NCBI GenBank assembly: GCA_021810205.1
Contig: JAJZJC010000024.1
Location: 1-41,355 of the forward strand
DNA length: 41,355 nt
Direction of reading: 5' to 3'
From: Actinomycetes bacterium
Lineage (GTDB): Bacteria; Actinomycetota; Acidimicrobiia; Acidimicrobiales; RAAP-2
In this document: positions 31,509 to 39,315 of the stretch, in pieces
Position numbering within the stretch: position 1 is the first letter of the stretch
How the letters are laid out: each line of letters begins with the position of its first letter
Notes under the pieces: generated by a model
The model's input: only the letters and a program-made list of their open reading frames with translations
Databases searched by the model: none
What the model was told of the DNA's origin: nothing
Program-made: the position numbers and the translations under genes

Positions 31509-32372
31509 CTAGGTGATCACTGCGCGCCGAGGGGACCGGATCCCCCGTAGCTCCCAGTCGCCGCCGAGCGCCGTGGACACCACCTCCTCGGACGAGGTCG
31601 GCTGTGCGCCGATGTCCGCGCGCACGGCAACGGGCCCCTCGGTGATGGTGTTGGTGAGCGTGCCGAGACCCTCGACGGTCACCGACACCTCGTCGCCGGG
31701 CACCACGGGCCGCGAGCCCGCGGGCGTTCCCGACAAGATGACGTCGCCGGGCACCAGGGTGATGGTGCGCGCGATGTCGGCGACGAGATAGTGCATGTCC
31801 CACACCATCTCATCGGTGTTGCCCGCTTGGACAACTTTGCCGTTCACGGTCGTCTCGATCGTCTTGTGCGCGAAGTCCCAATCGCTCACGAGCCCCGGGC
31901 CGAGCGGGCACAACGTGTCGGACCCCTTCACGCGCAGCATCGAACCGGCGTCCGTGTCGCGGAAGTCGTGCAGCCCGAAGTCGTTCGCGACGCTGAACCC
32001 GGCGATGCACGCGTCCACGTCTGCGGGATCGACGTTCCGGCAGGTCCTGCCGATCACGATCGCGATCTCGCCCTCGTAGTTCAGCCACTTGCAGCCCGCA
32101 GGGCGCACGACGTGCCCGCGGTGCGCGTTCAGCGCGGAGACGGGCTTGTGGAAGTACGTGGGCGCAGGCGGCAGCGTGGTCATGAACTCTTGGACACGGC
32201 TCTGGTAGTTCAAGTGCACGCACACGATCTTCGTGGGTGTGCACGGAGGGAGATGGAGGGCCGAGGCTGCGGGCACCGAGCGCCCGTCGGCGGCCTCCAG
32301 GCGGTCGCCAAGGCAACGGACCTCGACTGCGACGCCGTCGAGCAGGATCCGGCGGATCTCCACGGACGGCAC
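31509..32372 (-). CDS. Fumarylacetoacetate hydrolase family protein (HpaG-like isomerase/decarboxylase)
   Basis: A 287-residue FAH-family protein. An N-terminal 60-residue part leads to YFHKPVSALNAHRG and KWLNYEGEIAIVIG (metal Glu residues), then VANDFGLHDFRDTD and GSDTLCPLGPGLV, with GDVILSGTPAG near the end. HpaG proteins decarboxylate and isomerise the product of HpaD/HpaE. It is the first gene of the minus-strand operon. Start is GTG 32372 or GTG 32360. Only 14 bp separate it from the divergent ADC start. Confidence 0.85.
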   Translation of the reverse strand: MPSVEIRRILLDGVAVEVRCLGDRLEAADGRSVPAASALHLPPCTPTKIVCVHLNYQSRVQEFMTTLPPAPTYFHKPVSALNAHRGHVVRPAGCKWLNYEGEIAIVIGRTCRNVDPADVDACIAGFSVANDFGLHDFRDTDAGSMLRVKGSDTLCPLGPGLVSDWDFAHKTIETTVNGKVVQAGNTDEMVWDMHYLVADIARTITLVPGDVILSGTPAGSRPVVPGDEVSVTVEGLGTLTNTITEGPVAVRADIGAQPTSSEEVVSTALGGDWELRGIRSPRRAVIT

Positions 32373-32374
32373 GA

Positions 32375-32380
32375 TACGGT
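32375..32380 (+). promoter_or_regulatory. Leaderless -10 box of the ADC-like gene
   Basis: TACGGT fits TAnnnT and lies 6 nt before GTG 32387, within the 14-bp gap to the divergent hpaG-like start. Confidence 0.5.
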
Positions 32381-32386
32381 ACGCTC

Positions 32387-33184
32387 GTGGCCCGCCTCAA
32401 CGGCTTCCTGTTCCCCCGCTCTGCGACCGGGAGCTCGTCGCTCTTGCCCGTGCCGCCCTGGCACTACTCGGGCGACCTGCTCACGATCGAGTACCGCGCC
32501 GACCCCGATGCGGTCGCAGAGCTCCTTCCCGAGCCACTCGAGCCTCCGCGTGACGACGAGGACCCAGGTGCGGTCGCCTTCGTGGTGGCGGACTGGCAGT
32601 CGTGCTCGGACTCCTTCGACGAGGTGCTCGACCCCATCCGCCTGCAGTACAAAGAGGCGTTCTTCGTCGTGCGCTGCCGCTACGAGGGAAAGCTCTGGTC
32701 GCGTTGCGTCTACATCTGGGTGGACAAGGACTTCGCGATGGTGCGGGGACACTTCCAGGGATACCCGAAGAAGCTGGGGTCCGTGCACCTCACCCGGCCC
32801 GTGACCGTCGGCAAGGCCGGCCCCCGGCTCGAACCGGGTGGCCGGTTCGGCGCGACGCTCGCCGCCTACGACCGCCGGCTCGCGACCGCCCGCTTCACGA
32901 TCACCGGACCGAGCACCGACGCGGGGTTCGTGAACTCGCTGCCGATGCTGCACCACCGGTGGCTGCCGCGCATCGAGTCCGACGGCACCGACTCGCTCGA
33001 CGAGCTCGTCACCGTGCGCGGCACCGACGTCGAGCTCGGTCCCGCCTTCCGCGGCGACGCGGAGCTGGAGCTCTTCGCCTCACCCGTCGAAGAGCTCACA
33101 CGCATCGCGCCACGCGAGATGATCGGCGGCTACTGGCGAAGCGTGGGCACGACGTTCGTAGAAGGCACGACGCTTGGAGGCTGA
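32387..33184 (+). CDS. Acetoacetate decarboxylase family protein
   Basis: A 265-residue ADC-fold protein. The catalytic Lys pair is present in HFQGYPKKLGSVHL (K128, K129), as in the clostridial AYPKKLG motif where one Lys forms the Schiff base and its neighbour tunes its pKa. It therefore probably forms imines with a keto acid. Placed divergently next to hpaG-like, it may process a keto-acid product of the aromatic pathway. GTG 32387 follows TACGGT by 6 nt. Confidence 0.85.
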   Translation: MARLNGFLFPRSATGSSSLLPVPPWHYSGDLLTIEYRADPDAVAELLPEPLEPPRDDEDPGAVAFVVADWQSCSDSFDEVLDPIRLQYKEAFFVVRCRYEGKLWSRCVYIWVDKDFAMVRGHFQGYPKKLGSVHLTRPVTVGKAGPRLEPGGRFGATLAAYDRRLATARFTITGPSTDAGFVNSLPMLHHRWLPRIESDGTDSLDELVTVRGTDVELGPAFRGDAELELFASPVEELTRIAPREMIGGYWRSVGTTFVEGTTLGG

Positions 33185-33210
33185 CCTGCGCGTCGTTGCG
33201 CCGACGCTTG

Positions 33211-33262
33211 TCGGCGGCTTCGGTCGGCGGCTTCAGTCGGCGGCTTCAGTCGGCGGCTTCGG
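33211..33262. repeat. 13-bp tandem repeat, 4 copies, spanning the stop codon of the lpdA-like gene
   Basis: Units of TCGGCGGCTTCRG begin at 33211, 33224, 33237 and 33250. The gene stop (TGA on the minus strand, 33246-33248) lies in the third unit, and the same TGA recurs in the second. One unit lies inside the coding frame. Confidence 0.93.
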
Positions 33263-34601
33263 CCAGGGCCTGGGACAGCGTCGGGTGGACGAGCATGCTC
33301 TCGACGATGTCTTGGACGCGCAGCCCCGCAGTCACCGCGAGCGCGATGACCGAGATGAGCTCGGCGGCATGCTGGCCTACGATGGACCCGCCGAGCACCA
33401 CGCCGGTCGCGGGGTCCGAGACGATCTTGACGAAGCCGCGGGGGTCGTTGTCGATCAGGGCCTTGGCGGTGGAGGCAAAGGGCACCTTGGTGACGCGCAC
33501 CTTTCGGCCCTCGGCGAACGCGTCGGCCTCTGCGAGCCCCACGTCGGCGATCTCGGGCTCGGTGAAGATCGCCGACGCCGCCTTGTCGTAGTTCAAGTGG
33601 CGGTGCGAGACCGTGTGACCGATCACGACATGCTCGGCGATCTTGCGCCCCTGCATCGAGGCGACCGACGACAGCGGCAGCTTCCCCGAGAGGTCGCCCG
33701 CCGCGTAGATGTGGGGAATGTTCGTCTGGCAATGGTGGTTTATGGGGATATAGCCACGGTCGTCGACCTCGACGCCTGCCGTCTCGAGACCGAGGCTCGC
33801 GGAGTTGGGGATGGAGCCGATCGCGAGCAGCGCGTGCGTGCCCCTGGCCACCCTGCCGTCGTCGCAGCGCACCGAGACGCCGTCGTCGGTGCGGTCGATA
33901 CCGATCGCGCGGGCCCCCTTCATGAGCTTCACCCCGCGGCGAATGAAGTCCTCCTCGAGCACCGCCGCCACTTCGGGGTCCTTGCTCGGCAGTACCTGCT
34001 GGCGGCTCACGATGAGCGTCACCCCGCAGCCGAGCGACGAGAACATGTGGACGAATTCCACGCCGGTCACCCCCGAGCCGATCACGACCAGATGCTCGGG
34101 TAGCTCCTTCGGGGGATAGGCGTCACGGGTGGCGAGCACCCGGTCCCCGTCGACGGGCGCCCAGTCGGGGATGCGAGGCCGGCTCCCGGTCGCGAGCAGG
34201 ATCGCGTCGACCTCGAGCTCCCGGGTGCCCTCGGCGGTCGTTGCCAGCACCTGGTGCGGGCCCACGAGCCTTCCCTCGCCCCGGATGAGGTCGACGTCCT
34301 GGCTCCTCAAAATGGCCGTGGTGGACGCGCCCAGCCGCCCGGTGATCGAGCCGATGCGGCCACGTAGCCGGTCGAGGTCGAGCATGGGCGTCACCGGCTC
34401 GAGTCCCATGTGCTCGGCACGCACCAGGAACGACATCGCGCCACCCGTGGCGATCATCGCCTTGGAGGGGATGCAGTCCCAGAGATCGGCGGCACCACCG
34501 ACGACGTCACGTTCGATCAGCGCGACCTCGACGCCCAGCCGGGCCGCGTGCGTCGCCGCCTGGGTGCCGGCCGGACCCCCTCCTACGATCGCGAAGCGCA
34601 T
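33246..34601 (-). CDS. Pyridine nucleotide-disulfide oxidoreductase-like flavoprotein (LpdA/quinone reductase type)
   Basis: A 451-residue two-dinucleotide-binding flavoprotein: FAD motif IVGGGPAGTQAATHA, NAD(P) motif VVIGSGVTGVEFVH, and FAD contact IYAAGDLSG. The redox pair C-x4-C is absent; the segment reads AADLWDCIPSKAM with one Cys, as in Mycobacterium LpdA (Rv3303c), an NAD(P)H-quinone oxidoreductase. A C-terminal HPT remains. It probably reduces quinones and not disulfides. ATG 34601 was chosen because TAGCCT lies 6 nt upstream. Its stop is in a 13-bp array. Confidence 0.85.
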   Translation of the reverse strand: MRFAIVGGGPAGTQAATHAARLGVEVALIERDVVGGAADLWDCIPSKAMIATGGAMSFLVRAEHMGLEPVTPMLDLDRLRGRIGSITGRLGASTTAILRSQDVDLIRGEGRLVGPHQVLATTAEGTRELEVDAILLATGSRPRIPDWAPVDGDRVLATRDAYPPKELPEHLVVIGSGVTGVEFVHMFSSLGCGVTLIVSRQQVLPSKDPEVAAVLEEDFIRRGVKLMKGARAIGIDRTDDGVSVRCDDGRVARGTHALLAIGSIPNSASLGLETAGVEVDDRGYIPINHHCQTNIPHIYAAGDLSGKLPLSSVASMQGRKIAEHVVIGHTVSHRHLNYDKAASAIFTEPEIADVGLAEADAFAEGRKVRVTKVPFASTAKALIDNDPRGFVKIVSDPATGVVLGGSIVGQHAAELISVIALAVTAGLRVQDIVESMLVHPTLSQALAEAAD

Positions 34602-34607
34602 CCTCAC

Positions 34608-34613
34608 AGGCTA
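34608..34613 (-). promoter_or_regulatory. Leaderless -10 box of the lpdA-like gene
   Basis: TAGCCT on the minus strand lies 6 nt before ATG 34601 and directly abuts the alternative GTG 34607, which favours the ATG. Confidence 0.5.
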
Positions 34614-34658
34614 CGGCCCGTCTGCGCAGACCCCGCGCACGGCGCGAAGCTGGCCCGC

Positions 34659-36059
34659 ATGCGGAACCCGATGTTCGTCTTCGACGAGCGCTTGGCGGAC
34701 CTGGTCCTCGCCTACTGCCGGGAACGCCTCTCCCTCGACCCCGTGCCGCTCGACTACGGCGGCTACGACACCTCCTTCAGCGAGCTGCTCGAGGGTCTGC
34801 TCGGTCCGTCGGGGAACGACCCGCAGAAGGTGCTCGACCTGTTCACCGAGCGGCTGGCGACCGCGGTCATCTCCCACGACAGCCCCCGCTTCTTGTCGTT
34901 CATCCCCGCCGCGCCCACCAAGGCGGCATTGCTGTTCGACATGGTCGTCTCCTGCTCGTCGCTGAACGGGACCTCCTGGCTGCTCTCCGCCGGCGCGGTC
35001 GCGGCAGAGAACCAGGCCCTGGGCGTCATCGCCGAGCTCGCTGGACTCCCGGCCGAGGCGGGCGGAACTTTCGTGTCCGGCAGCTCCGCCGCCAACCTCT
35101 CGGCCCTGCTCGTGGCGCGCGACACCGCATGGGTGCACGGCCACGCCTCTCCCGGCCGGACCCGCATCGCGCTGAGCGGCGAGGCCCACTCCTCGGTCAC
35201 CAAGGCGATCCACATCCTCGGCGCGGAGCCTCTCGTCGTGCCCACCGCCGACCATCACCTCACTGGCGGTGCGCTCGCCGCCGCCCTCGACGCCGACGAC
35301 GACCCTTCGAGCGTGGTGGCGGTCGTGGCGACCGCCGGTACCACCAACGCGGGGATCGTCGACGACCTGGCGACGGTGACCGCCGTGGCGCACGAGCGGG
35401 GGTTGTGGTGCCATGTCGACGCGGCCTACGGGGGCGGGGCCCTGTTCTCGGAGCGGGCGCGGCGCCGCTTCGCCGGCATCGGCGCCGCGGACTCGATCGC
35501 CATCGACCCGCACAAGTGGCTGTTCGCCCCATACGACTGCGCCGCGCTGCTGTACCGGGACCCCTCCCTCGCCAAGGCGGCCCACACCCAGGACGCCGCG
35601 TACCTCGCAGCGCTGCACACCGCCCCTAGGGTCCCCGGCATGCCACCCGCCGGCGGGAAGGGCGGCGGCGAGGACCCCTGGAACCCCACCGACTACGCGT
35701 TCGGGCTGTCGCGGCGATCACGCGGGCTGCCGTTGTGGTTCTCCCTCGCCGTGCACGGGACCGAGCCGTACCGAGACGCCGTCGACGCGGTGCTCGCCAC
35801 CGCCCGTGCCGCTGCCGAGCTCATCGACGAGACGCCGCACACGACGCTCGTGCGCGCGCCCGAGCTCTCGATCGTCCTGTTCCGGCGAAACGGCTGGAGC
35901 CGCGCCCGGTACGACGCGTGGTCCGCACAGCTCCTCGCCGACCAGGTGGCGCTGGTCGTGCCGACCACATGGGAAGGCAAGCCCGTCGCCCGCCTGGCGA
36001 TGCTGCACCCCGAGACGACGCTCGACGTGGTGAAGGAGATCCTCGACTCGATGGCGTGA
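34659..36059 (+). CDS. Group II PLP-dependent decarboxylase (aromatic-amino-acid/glutamate decarboxylase type)
   Basis: A 466-residue fold-type I enzyme. The PLP Lys is K286 in AIDPHKWLFAPYDC; D254 lies in CHVDAAYGGG; FVSGSSAANLSALL binds the phosphate. Group II members decarboxylate aromatic amino acids, histidine or glutamate. If it makes an aromatic amine (tyramine, dopamine, phenethylamine), it would supply the GS-like pathway next door; that is an inference. ATG 34659 has no SD and GAAGCT 7 nt upstream. It is divergent from lpdA-like with a 57-bp gap. Confidence 0.88.
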   Translation: MRNPMFVFDERLADLVLAYCRERLSLDPVPLDYGGYDTSFSELLEGLLGPSGNDPQKVLDLFTERLATAVISHDSPRFLSFIPAAPTKAALLFDMVVSCSSLNGTSWLLSAGAVAAENQALGVIAELAGLPAEAGGTFVSGSSAANLSALLVARDTAWVHGHASPGRTRIALSGEAHSSVTKAIHILGAEPLVVPTADHHLTGGALAAALDADDDPSSVVAVVATAGTTNAGIVDDLATVTAVAHERGLWCHVDAAYGGGALFSERARRRFAGIGAADSIAIDPHKWLFAPYDCAALLYRDPSLAKAAHTQDAAYLAALHTAPRVPGMPPAGGKGGGEDPWNPTDYAFGLSRRSRGLPLWFSLAVHGTEPYRDAVDAVLATARAAAELIDETPHTTLVRAPELSIVLFRRNGWSRARYDAWSAQLLADQVALVVPTTWEGKPVARLAMLHPETTLDVVKEILDSMA

Positions 36060-36102
36060 GGGTCGCCGATGCGTGCGAGCGAGCGAGCAGTGCGAATCCG
36101 CG

Positions 36103-36567
36103 CTACTCCATCGAGTAGCGGTAGACGTTCGTCGTACGCGCGTTGAAGCCGAGACGGACGTAGAGACGGTTCGCCGCTTCTCGGTCGGGTCGAGAGGTGA
36201 GGTCGACGGTGCGGGCACCTTGCGCCTCTGCAAGGCGGATCGCAGCCTGCACGAGCGCGGCACCGACCCCCGCTCCTCGAGCGGACTCGTCGACCACGAC
36301 GTCCTCGATCCACGCGCGGACCCCGGTGGGGATCCTGAAGACCGCAAGGCAGAGCGAGCCGACGATCCGCCGTGTGCGCCGCCGCGCGACGAACAGCGTG
36401 GTCGCGTCCGAACTGGCGATCTTCTCGAGCTCGTACGCCGTCGGCGCGGGTGCGCTTCTCGAGAGCTGGGGCACCAGGCGGACGATCGCGTCGACGACCT
36501 CGGTGTCGACCGCGACCACCTGCTCGATCTCGATCTCCCCTTCGCATCCGTTCTCGGACCCGCTCAT
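36103..36567 (-). CDS. GNAT-family N-acetyltransferase
   Basis: A 154-residue protein with the acetyl-CoA motif VDESARGAGVGAALVQAA (motif A) and NRLYVRLGF near the end. Start ATG 36567 has GGGAG 7 nt upstream and overlaps the NUDIX stop by 4 bp (ATGA), so the two are coupled. The acceptor is unknown. Confidence 0.88.
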   Translation of the reverse strand: MSGSENGCEGEIEIEQVVAVDTEVVDAIVRLVPQLSRSAPAPTAYELEKIASSDATTLFVARRRTRRIVGSLCLAVFRIPTGVRAWIEDVVVDESARGAGVGAALVQAAIRLAEAQGARTVDLTSRPDREAANRLYVRLGFNARTTNVYRYSME

Positions 36568-37274
36568 CGCGGCTCCCGTGCCGTGTCGAGGTCTCCACGC
36601 CACAACGGCTCGCGGACCCGGTCGTAGAGAACGTCGCGATGCTCGCCACGCACCGCCGCAAAGACGTGCTCTCCCCAACGCTCGTAGCCGACGAGCGGCG
36701 CAGGCAACGTCTCGGGAGTGAACCACCCCACGTCACGGCACTCGAGGGGGTGCGGTGCAAGGGTGCCACCGAGCGCCCTGCAGTAGAAGACGAGAGAGTA
36801 CAGCGGGACGCGGGTGAAACCGAGCCGCAGCCCGTCGAGGACCGCGATGAGGCGCACCGGCTCAGCCTCGATGCCGGTCTCCTCGTGGACTTCCTTCACC
36901 GCCACCTCTGCCGCGGAGTACCCGACGTCGCACCAGCCCGTCGGGTAGAGCCAGACCCCCGAGTCCGCGCGCTGGATCAAGAGCAGCTCGCCGTCGTCGT
37001 TGCCGACGGCGGCGCCCACGGCGACCTTCGGCGTCACGTAGCCGGGGACTCCCTCTCCCACTTGCGAGAGCCACTCGACGACCAGGCCATCGGCATCCTC
37101 GGCGGCGTCGCCGTCCGGTGCCGCTGCCACGCGGATGTCCGCAGCCACTCGAAGGATCTCCTCGAAGCGCTCGCGCTCGTACAGGCTCTGGCTGAAGCCG
37201 AGCCCGGTGCGAGCGGTCGCCGACAGGCTCTCGGCCCAGCGAAGCAGCGTCCGAGTCGGCACCACCTGGTCCAC
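36564..37274 (-). CDS. NUDIX hydrolase with N-terminal helical domain (YjhB-like)
   Basis: A 236-residue protein. Residues 1-70 are the helical domain typical of this subgroup; the NUDIX fold follows. The NUDIX box reads GWCDVGYSAAEVAVKEVHEE then TGI: the first Glu is Tyr and Arg is Lys, as in YjhB-like proteins, while the EVHEE metal ligands remain. ADP-ribose or nucleotide-sugar hydrolysis is typical. It is upstream of, and overlaps, the GNAT gene. Confidence 0.87.
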   Translation of the reverse strand: MDQVVPTRTLLRWAESLSATARTGLGFSQSLYERERFEEILRVAADIRVAAAPDGDAAEDADGLVVEWLSQVGEGVPGYVTPKVAVGAAVGNDDGELLLIQRADSGVWLYPTGWCDVGYSAAEVAVKEVHEETGIEAEPVRLIAVLDGLRLGFTRVPLYSLVFYCRALGGTLAPHPLECRDVGWFTPETLPAPLVGYERWGEHVFAAVRGEHRDVLYDRVREPLWRGDLDTAREPR

Positions 37275-37338
37275 GGTTCGACGCTACCGCGGCGATCGCC
37301 TGCGCGACCCGGCTACCTCTAAGCGTCCTGTGGGACTC

Positions 37339-37362
37339 GGAGCGTTCGCGCTCCGAACGCTC
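37339..37362. repeat. Two mutually exclusive hairpins between NUDIX and small Cys-rich genes
   Basis: GGAGCG-TTCG-CGCTCC (37339-37354) and GAGCGTTCG-cgctc-CGAACGCTC (37340-37362) share bases, so only one can form at a time. They lie in the 130-bp gap between the divergent genes. Confidence 0.5.
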
Positions 37363-37404
37363 GCTGACACCGCGCATGCCGCGCCGGCGGCAACAATAGA
37401 GGCC

Positions 37405-37590
37405 ATGGCTGTTCACACCGATTGCCGTCACTACGTCATGCAGTCCACCCGGTCCGGCGAGAAGGTGGAACGCTGCAAGCTCGGCGCGAACGAACCGCTT
37501 CCCTTCGCGTGCCCCGAAGGCTGCGTCTTCTACGAGCGACGTCGGGTGTCGTCGGCTGGATGGCAGGTGCCACGCTCGGACCGCCGCTGA
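37405..37590 (+). CDS. Small Cys-rich protein of unknown function
   Basis: A 61-residue protein with C7 and H9 (HTDCRHY), C24 (VERCKLG), C36 and C40 (FACPEGC). The pattern suggests a zinc or iron-sulfur site. It resembles small actinobacterial proteins that share a CRHY-start and FACPxxCxFYE core, from memory. ATG 37405 has AACAAT 7 nt upstream. The function is not known. Confidence 0.75.
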   Translation: MAVHTDCRHYVMQSTRSGEKVERCKLGANEPLPFACPEGCVFYERRRVSSAGWQVPRSDRR

Positions 37591-37688
37591 GCTCCGCGTG
37601 GCTTCATCTGCTGTATCTGCCCACCTACTGGCGTGAGCGCCTGGTCAACTCGACCACCGCTGCACCCTGACGCCTGCTCGAACACCCC

Positions 37689-37717
37689 TTGACAACCGAA
37701 CATATGTTCGCTATTCT
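37689..37717 (+). promoter_or_regulatory. SOS promoter: LexA box inside a sigma-70 spacer
   Basis: TTGACA (37689-37694) and TATTCT (37712-37717) are separated by exactly 17 nt. The spacer holds CGAACATATGTTCG (37697-37710), a perfect dyad that equals the Gram-positive/actinobacterial LexA consensus CGAAC-N4-GTTCG. LexA bound there would block the polymerase directly. Confidence 0.9.
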
Positions 37718-37777
37718 AGGCCCAACGCTCGTCGAGAGCTCGAGATGGGGCTCCGAGAGTTGGGGGAAGGCGTGCTC

Positions 37778-38974
37778 ATGTCGAATTCGGTGCGCGTGGC
37801 AGCCTACGCGTTGCGCGAAGCGCTCCACGATTTCGATCCGACAACTGTGAGTCCTGCGGACTGCGCGACGCTCGCCGAGGACCTCGCGCGCACGGAGAAG
37901 GCCTGCGCTGCCGCCCGCCTCCTAGCGGTCTCCCGGGCTGTCGAGCGTGGCGCGCACAGAGACCGAGGCTTCAACGACCCGGCGTCATGGCTCGCCCGCC
38001 AAGGCGGTACGACGACGTCACGAGCCCGCCAGGAGTTGGCGACGGCGGCCGGACTGGACACGTGCGCGCAGACCAAGCATGCCCTGTTGGCAGGTGAGGT
38101 GTCGATCGGCCAGGCCCACGAGATCGTGAGGGCCGAAATCGAGTCCCCGGGCCAGGAGGACGACCTCCTCGCGGCAGCACGGTCTTCCGACCTGTCCAAG
38201 TTGCGGGAGAAGGTACGCACCCGGCGCTTCGAGCGCATGGCACCCGACGAGCTCCACCGCGCCCAGCTCGCCGCCCGTCGCTTCCGCCACTGGCGCGACG
38301 GCTTCGGCATGGTCTGTTTCGACGGCGCGCTACCACCCCATGTGGGCGTGCCGTTCGTCAATCGCATCGACCTCACGGCGCAGCGGGCCCGTAGAGCAGC
38401 GACCCGAGATGGCGCCGTCCCCGAGAGGTTCGAGGCCTACGCCGCGGACGCGCTGGCCTCCCTTGCCGACAGCGGCACCGACACGCGGGGCCCGCGCTCC
38501 GAGCTCGTGATCGTCTGCGACCTCTCCGCATATCGTCGTGGCCACGCCCACGATGGCGAGTCGTGCCACATCGTCGACGGGGGACCTGTGCCTGTCGAGG
38601 TGGCGCGAGATCTCAGCGAGGATGCCTTCGTCAAAGCCGTGCTCCATGACGGCGTCGAGATCCGCCGGGTCAAGCACTTCGGTCGGCACCTCCCCGCCGA
38701 GCTGAAAACCGCACTGGACCTCGGTCCAGTCCCCGCCTTCACCGGCAGGCAGTGTGTCGACTGCGGGCGCCGATATGGCCTCGAGTACGACCACGTCGAT
38801 CCCGTGGCGCATCGCGGACCCACGTCCTACGACAACATCGAAGCGCGCTGCTACGCCGATCACCTGGCCAAGACCGAGCGGGATCGCAAAGCCGGCCTCC
38901 TCGGCCCATCATGTCCACCCGCGCCGCGCCGACAGCGAGCAGCTCGAACCCGCGCGGGCCCCGAAACCTCCTGA
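37778..38974 (+). CDS. DUF222 / HNH endonuclease (13E12-type) protein, SOS-regulated
   Basis: A 398-residue protein. Residues 1-260 are the DUF222 helical domain (ARLLAVSRAVERG; DPASWLARQGG; GQAHEIV). The C-terminal HNH has a zinc-like CVDC (326-329), the catalytic D338-H339 in EYDHVDPVAHRG, N353, and C358/H362. It is a nuclease-fold protein like the mycobacterial REP13E12 family, some of which are LexA-controlled. ATG 37778 follows TGGGGGAAGG. A promoter with a perfect LexA box lies 60 bp upstream. The role in DNA damage is not known. Confidence 0.9.
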   Translation: MSNSVRVAAYALREALHDFDPTTVSPADCATLAEDLARTEKACAAARLLAVSRAVERGAHRDRGFNDPASWLARQGGTTTSRARQELATAAGLDTCAQTKHALLAGEVSIGQAHEIVRAEIESPGQEDDLLAAARSSDLSKLREKVRTRRFERMAPDELHRAQLAARRFRHWRDGFGMVCFDGALPPHVGVPFVNRIDLTAQRARRAATRDGAVPERFEAYAADALASLADSGTDTRGPRSELVIVCDLSAYRRGHAHDGESCHIVDGGPVPVEVARDLSEDAFVKAVLHDGVEIRRVKHFGRHLPAELKTALDLGPVPAFTGRQCVDCGRRYGLEYDHVDPVAHRGPTSYDNIEARCYADHLAKTERDRKAGLLGPSCPPAPRRQRAARTRAGPETS

Positions 38975-39076
38975 CGTCGCTCTCCCCCTGTAGCCGCATA
39001 CTTGGCGACTGTTCAGCACGCGATCGCCCTGCGGCTACCACCGAGCGGTGCGTCACACCTCTCGCCACGCGACAGG

Positions 39077-39111
39077 CTCGGCGCTCGGCGCTCGGCGCTC
39101 GACGCTCGGCG
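39077..39111. repeat. 7-bp tandem repeat, 5 copies
   Basis: CTCGGCG occurs five times in a row (39077-39111), the fourth with one change (CTCGACG). Confidence 0.9.
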
Positions 39112-39232
39112 CGATCGACCAAGGGAGGTCGCTGAACGCGGCAACCGGCCCACGCTCGTGACGCACGCGCCAGCTGCGGATACTGGTACGCGAGCGCGTC
39201 GCACTGGGCTCACTGGCGTCGCTGGCATCATT

Positions 39233-39304
39233 GAGCTCACTGGCATCATTGAGCTCACGGGCGTCACTGAGCTCACTGGCGTCACTGAGCTCACTGGCGT
39301 CGCT
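39233..39304. repeat. 18-bp tandem repeat, 4 copies, 11 bp after the larE stop
   Basis: GAGCTCACTGGCATCATT and variants begin at 39233, 39251, 39269 and 39287. A degenerate copy precedes them. The larE gene (minus strand) ends at 39316, so the array starts just past its stop. Confidence 0.92.
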
Positions 39305-39315
39305 TGCGCTGGCAC

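Larger units (their letters stand above)
38975..39315. other. Gene-free stretch between HNH gene and larE 3' end; two tandem arrays
   Basis: This 341-bp gap between two convergent genes holds the 7-bp array at 39077-39111, the 18-bp array at 39233-39304 and no convincing gene. The short open frames in it are low-complexity translations of the arrays. Confidence 0.75.

Noticed and set aside
36564-37274. Degenerate NUDIX box (Tyr for Glu, Lys for Arg)
   Set aside because: YjhB-like NUDIX proteins share these changes and keep the metal ligands, so it is a family trait and not damage.
39013-39315. Minus-strand frame with SVTPVS-type repeats next to larE
   Set aside because: It is the translation of the 18-bp non-coding array and has no start context or family features.
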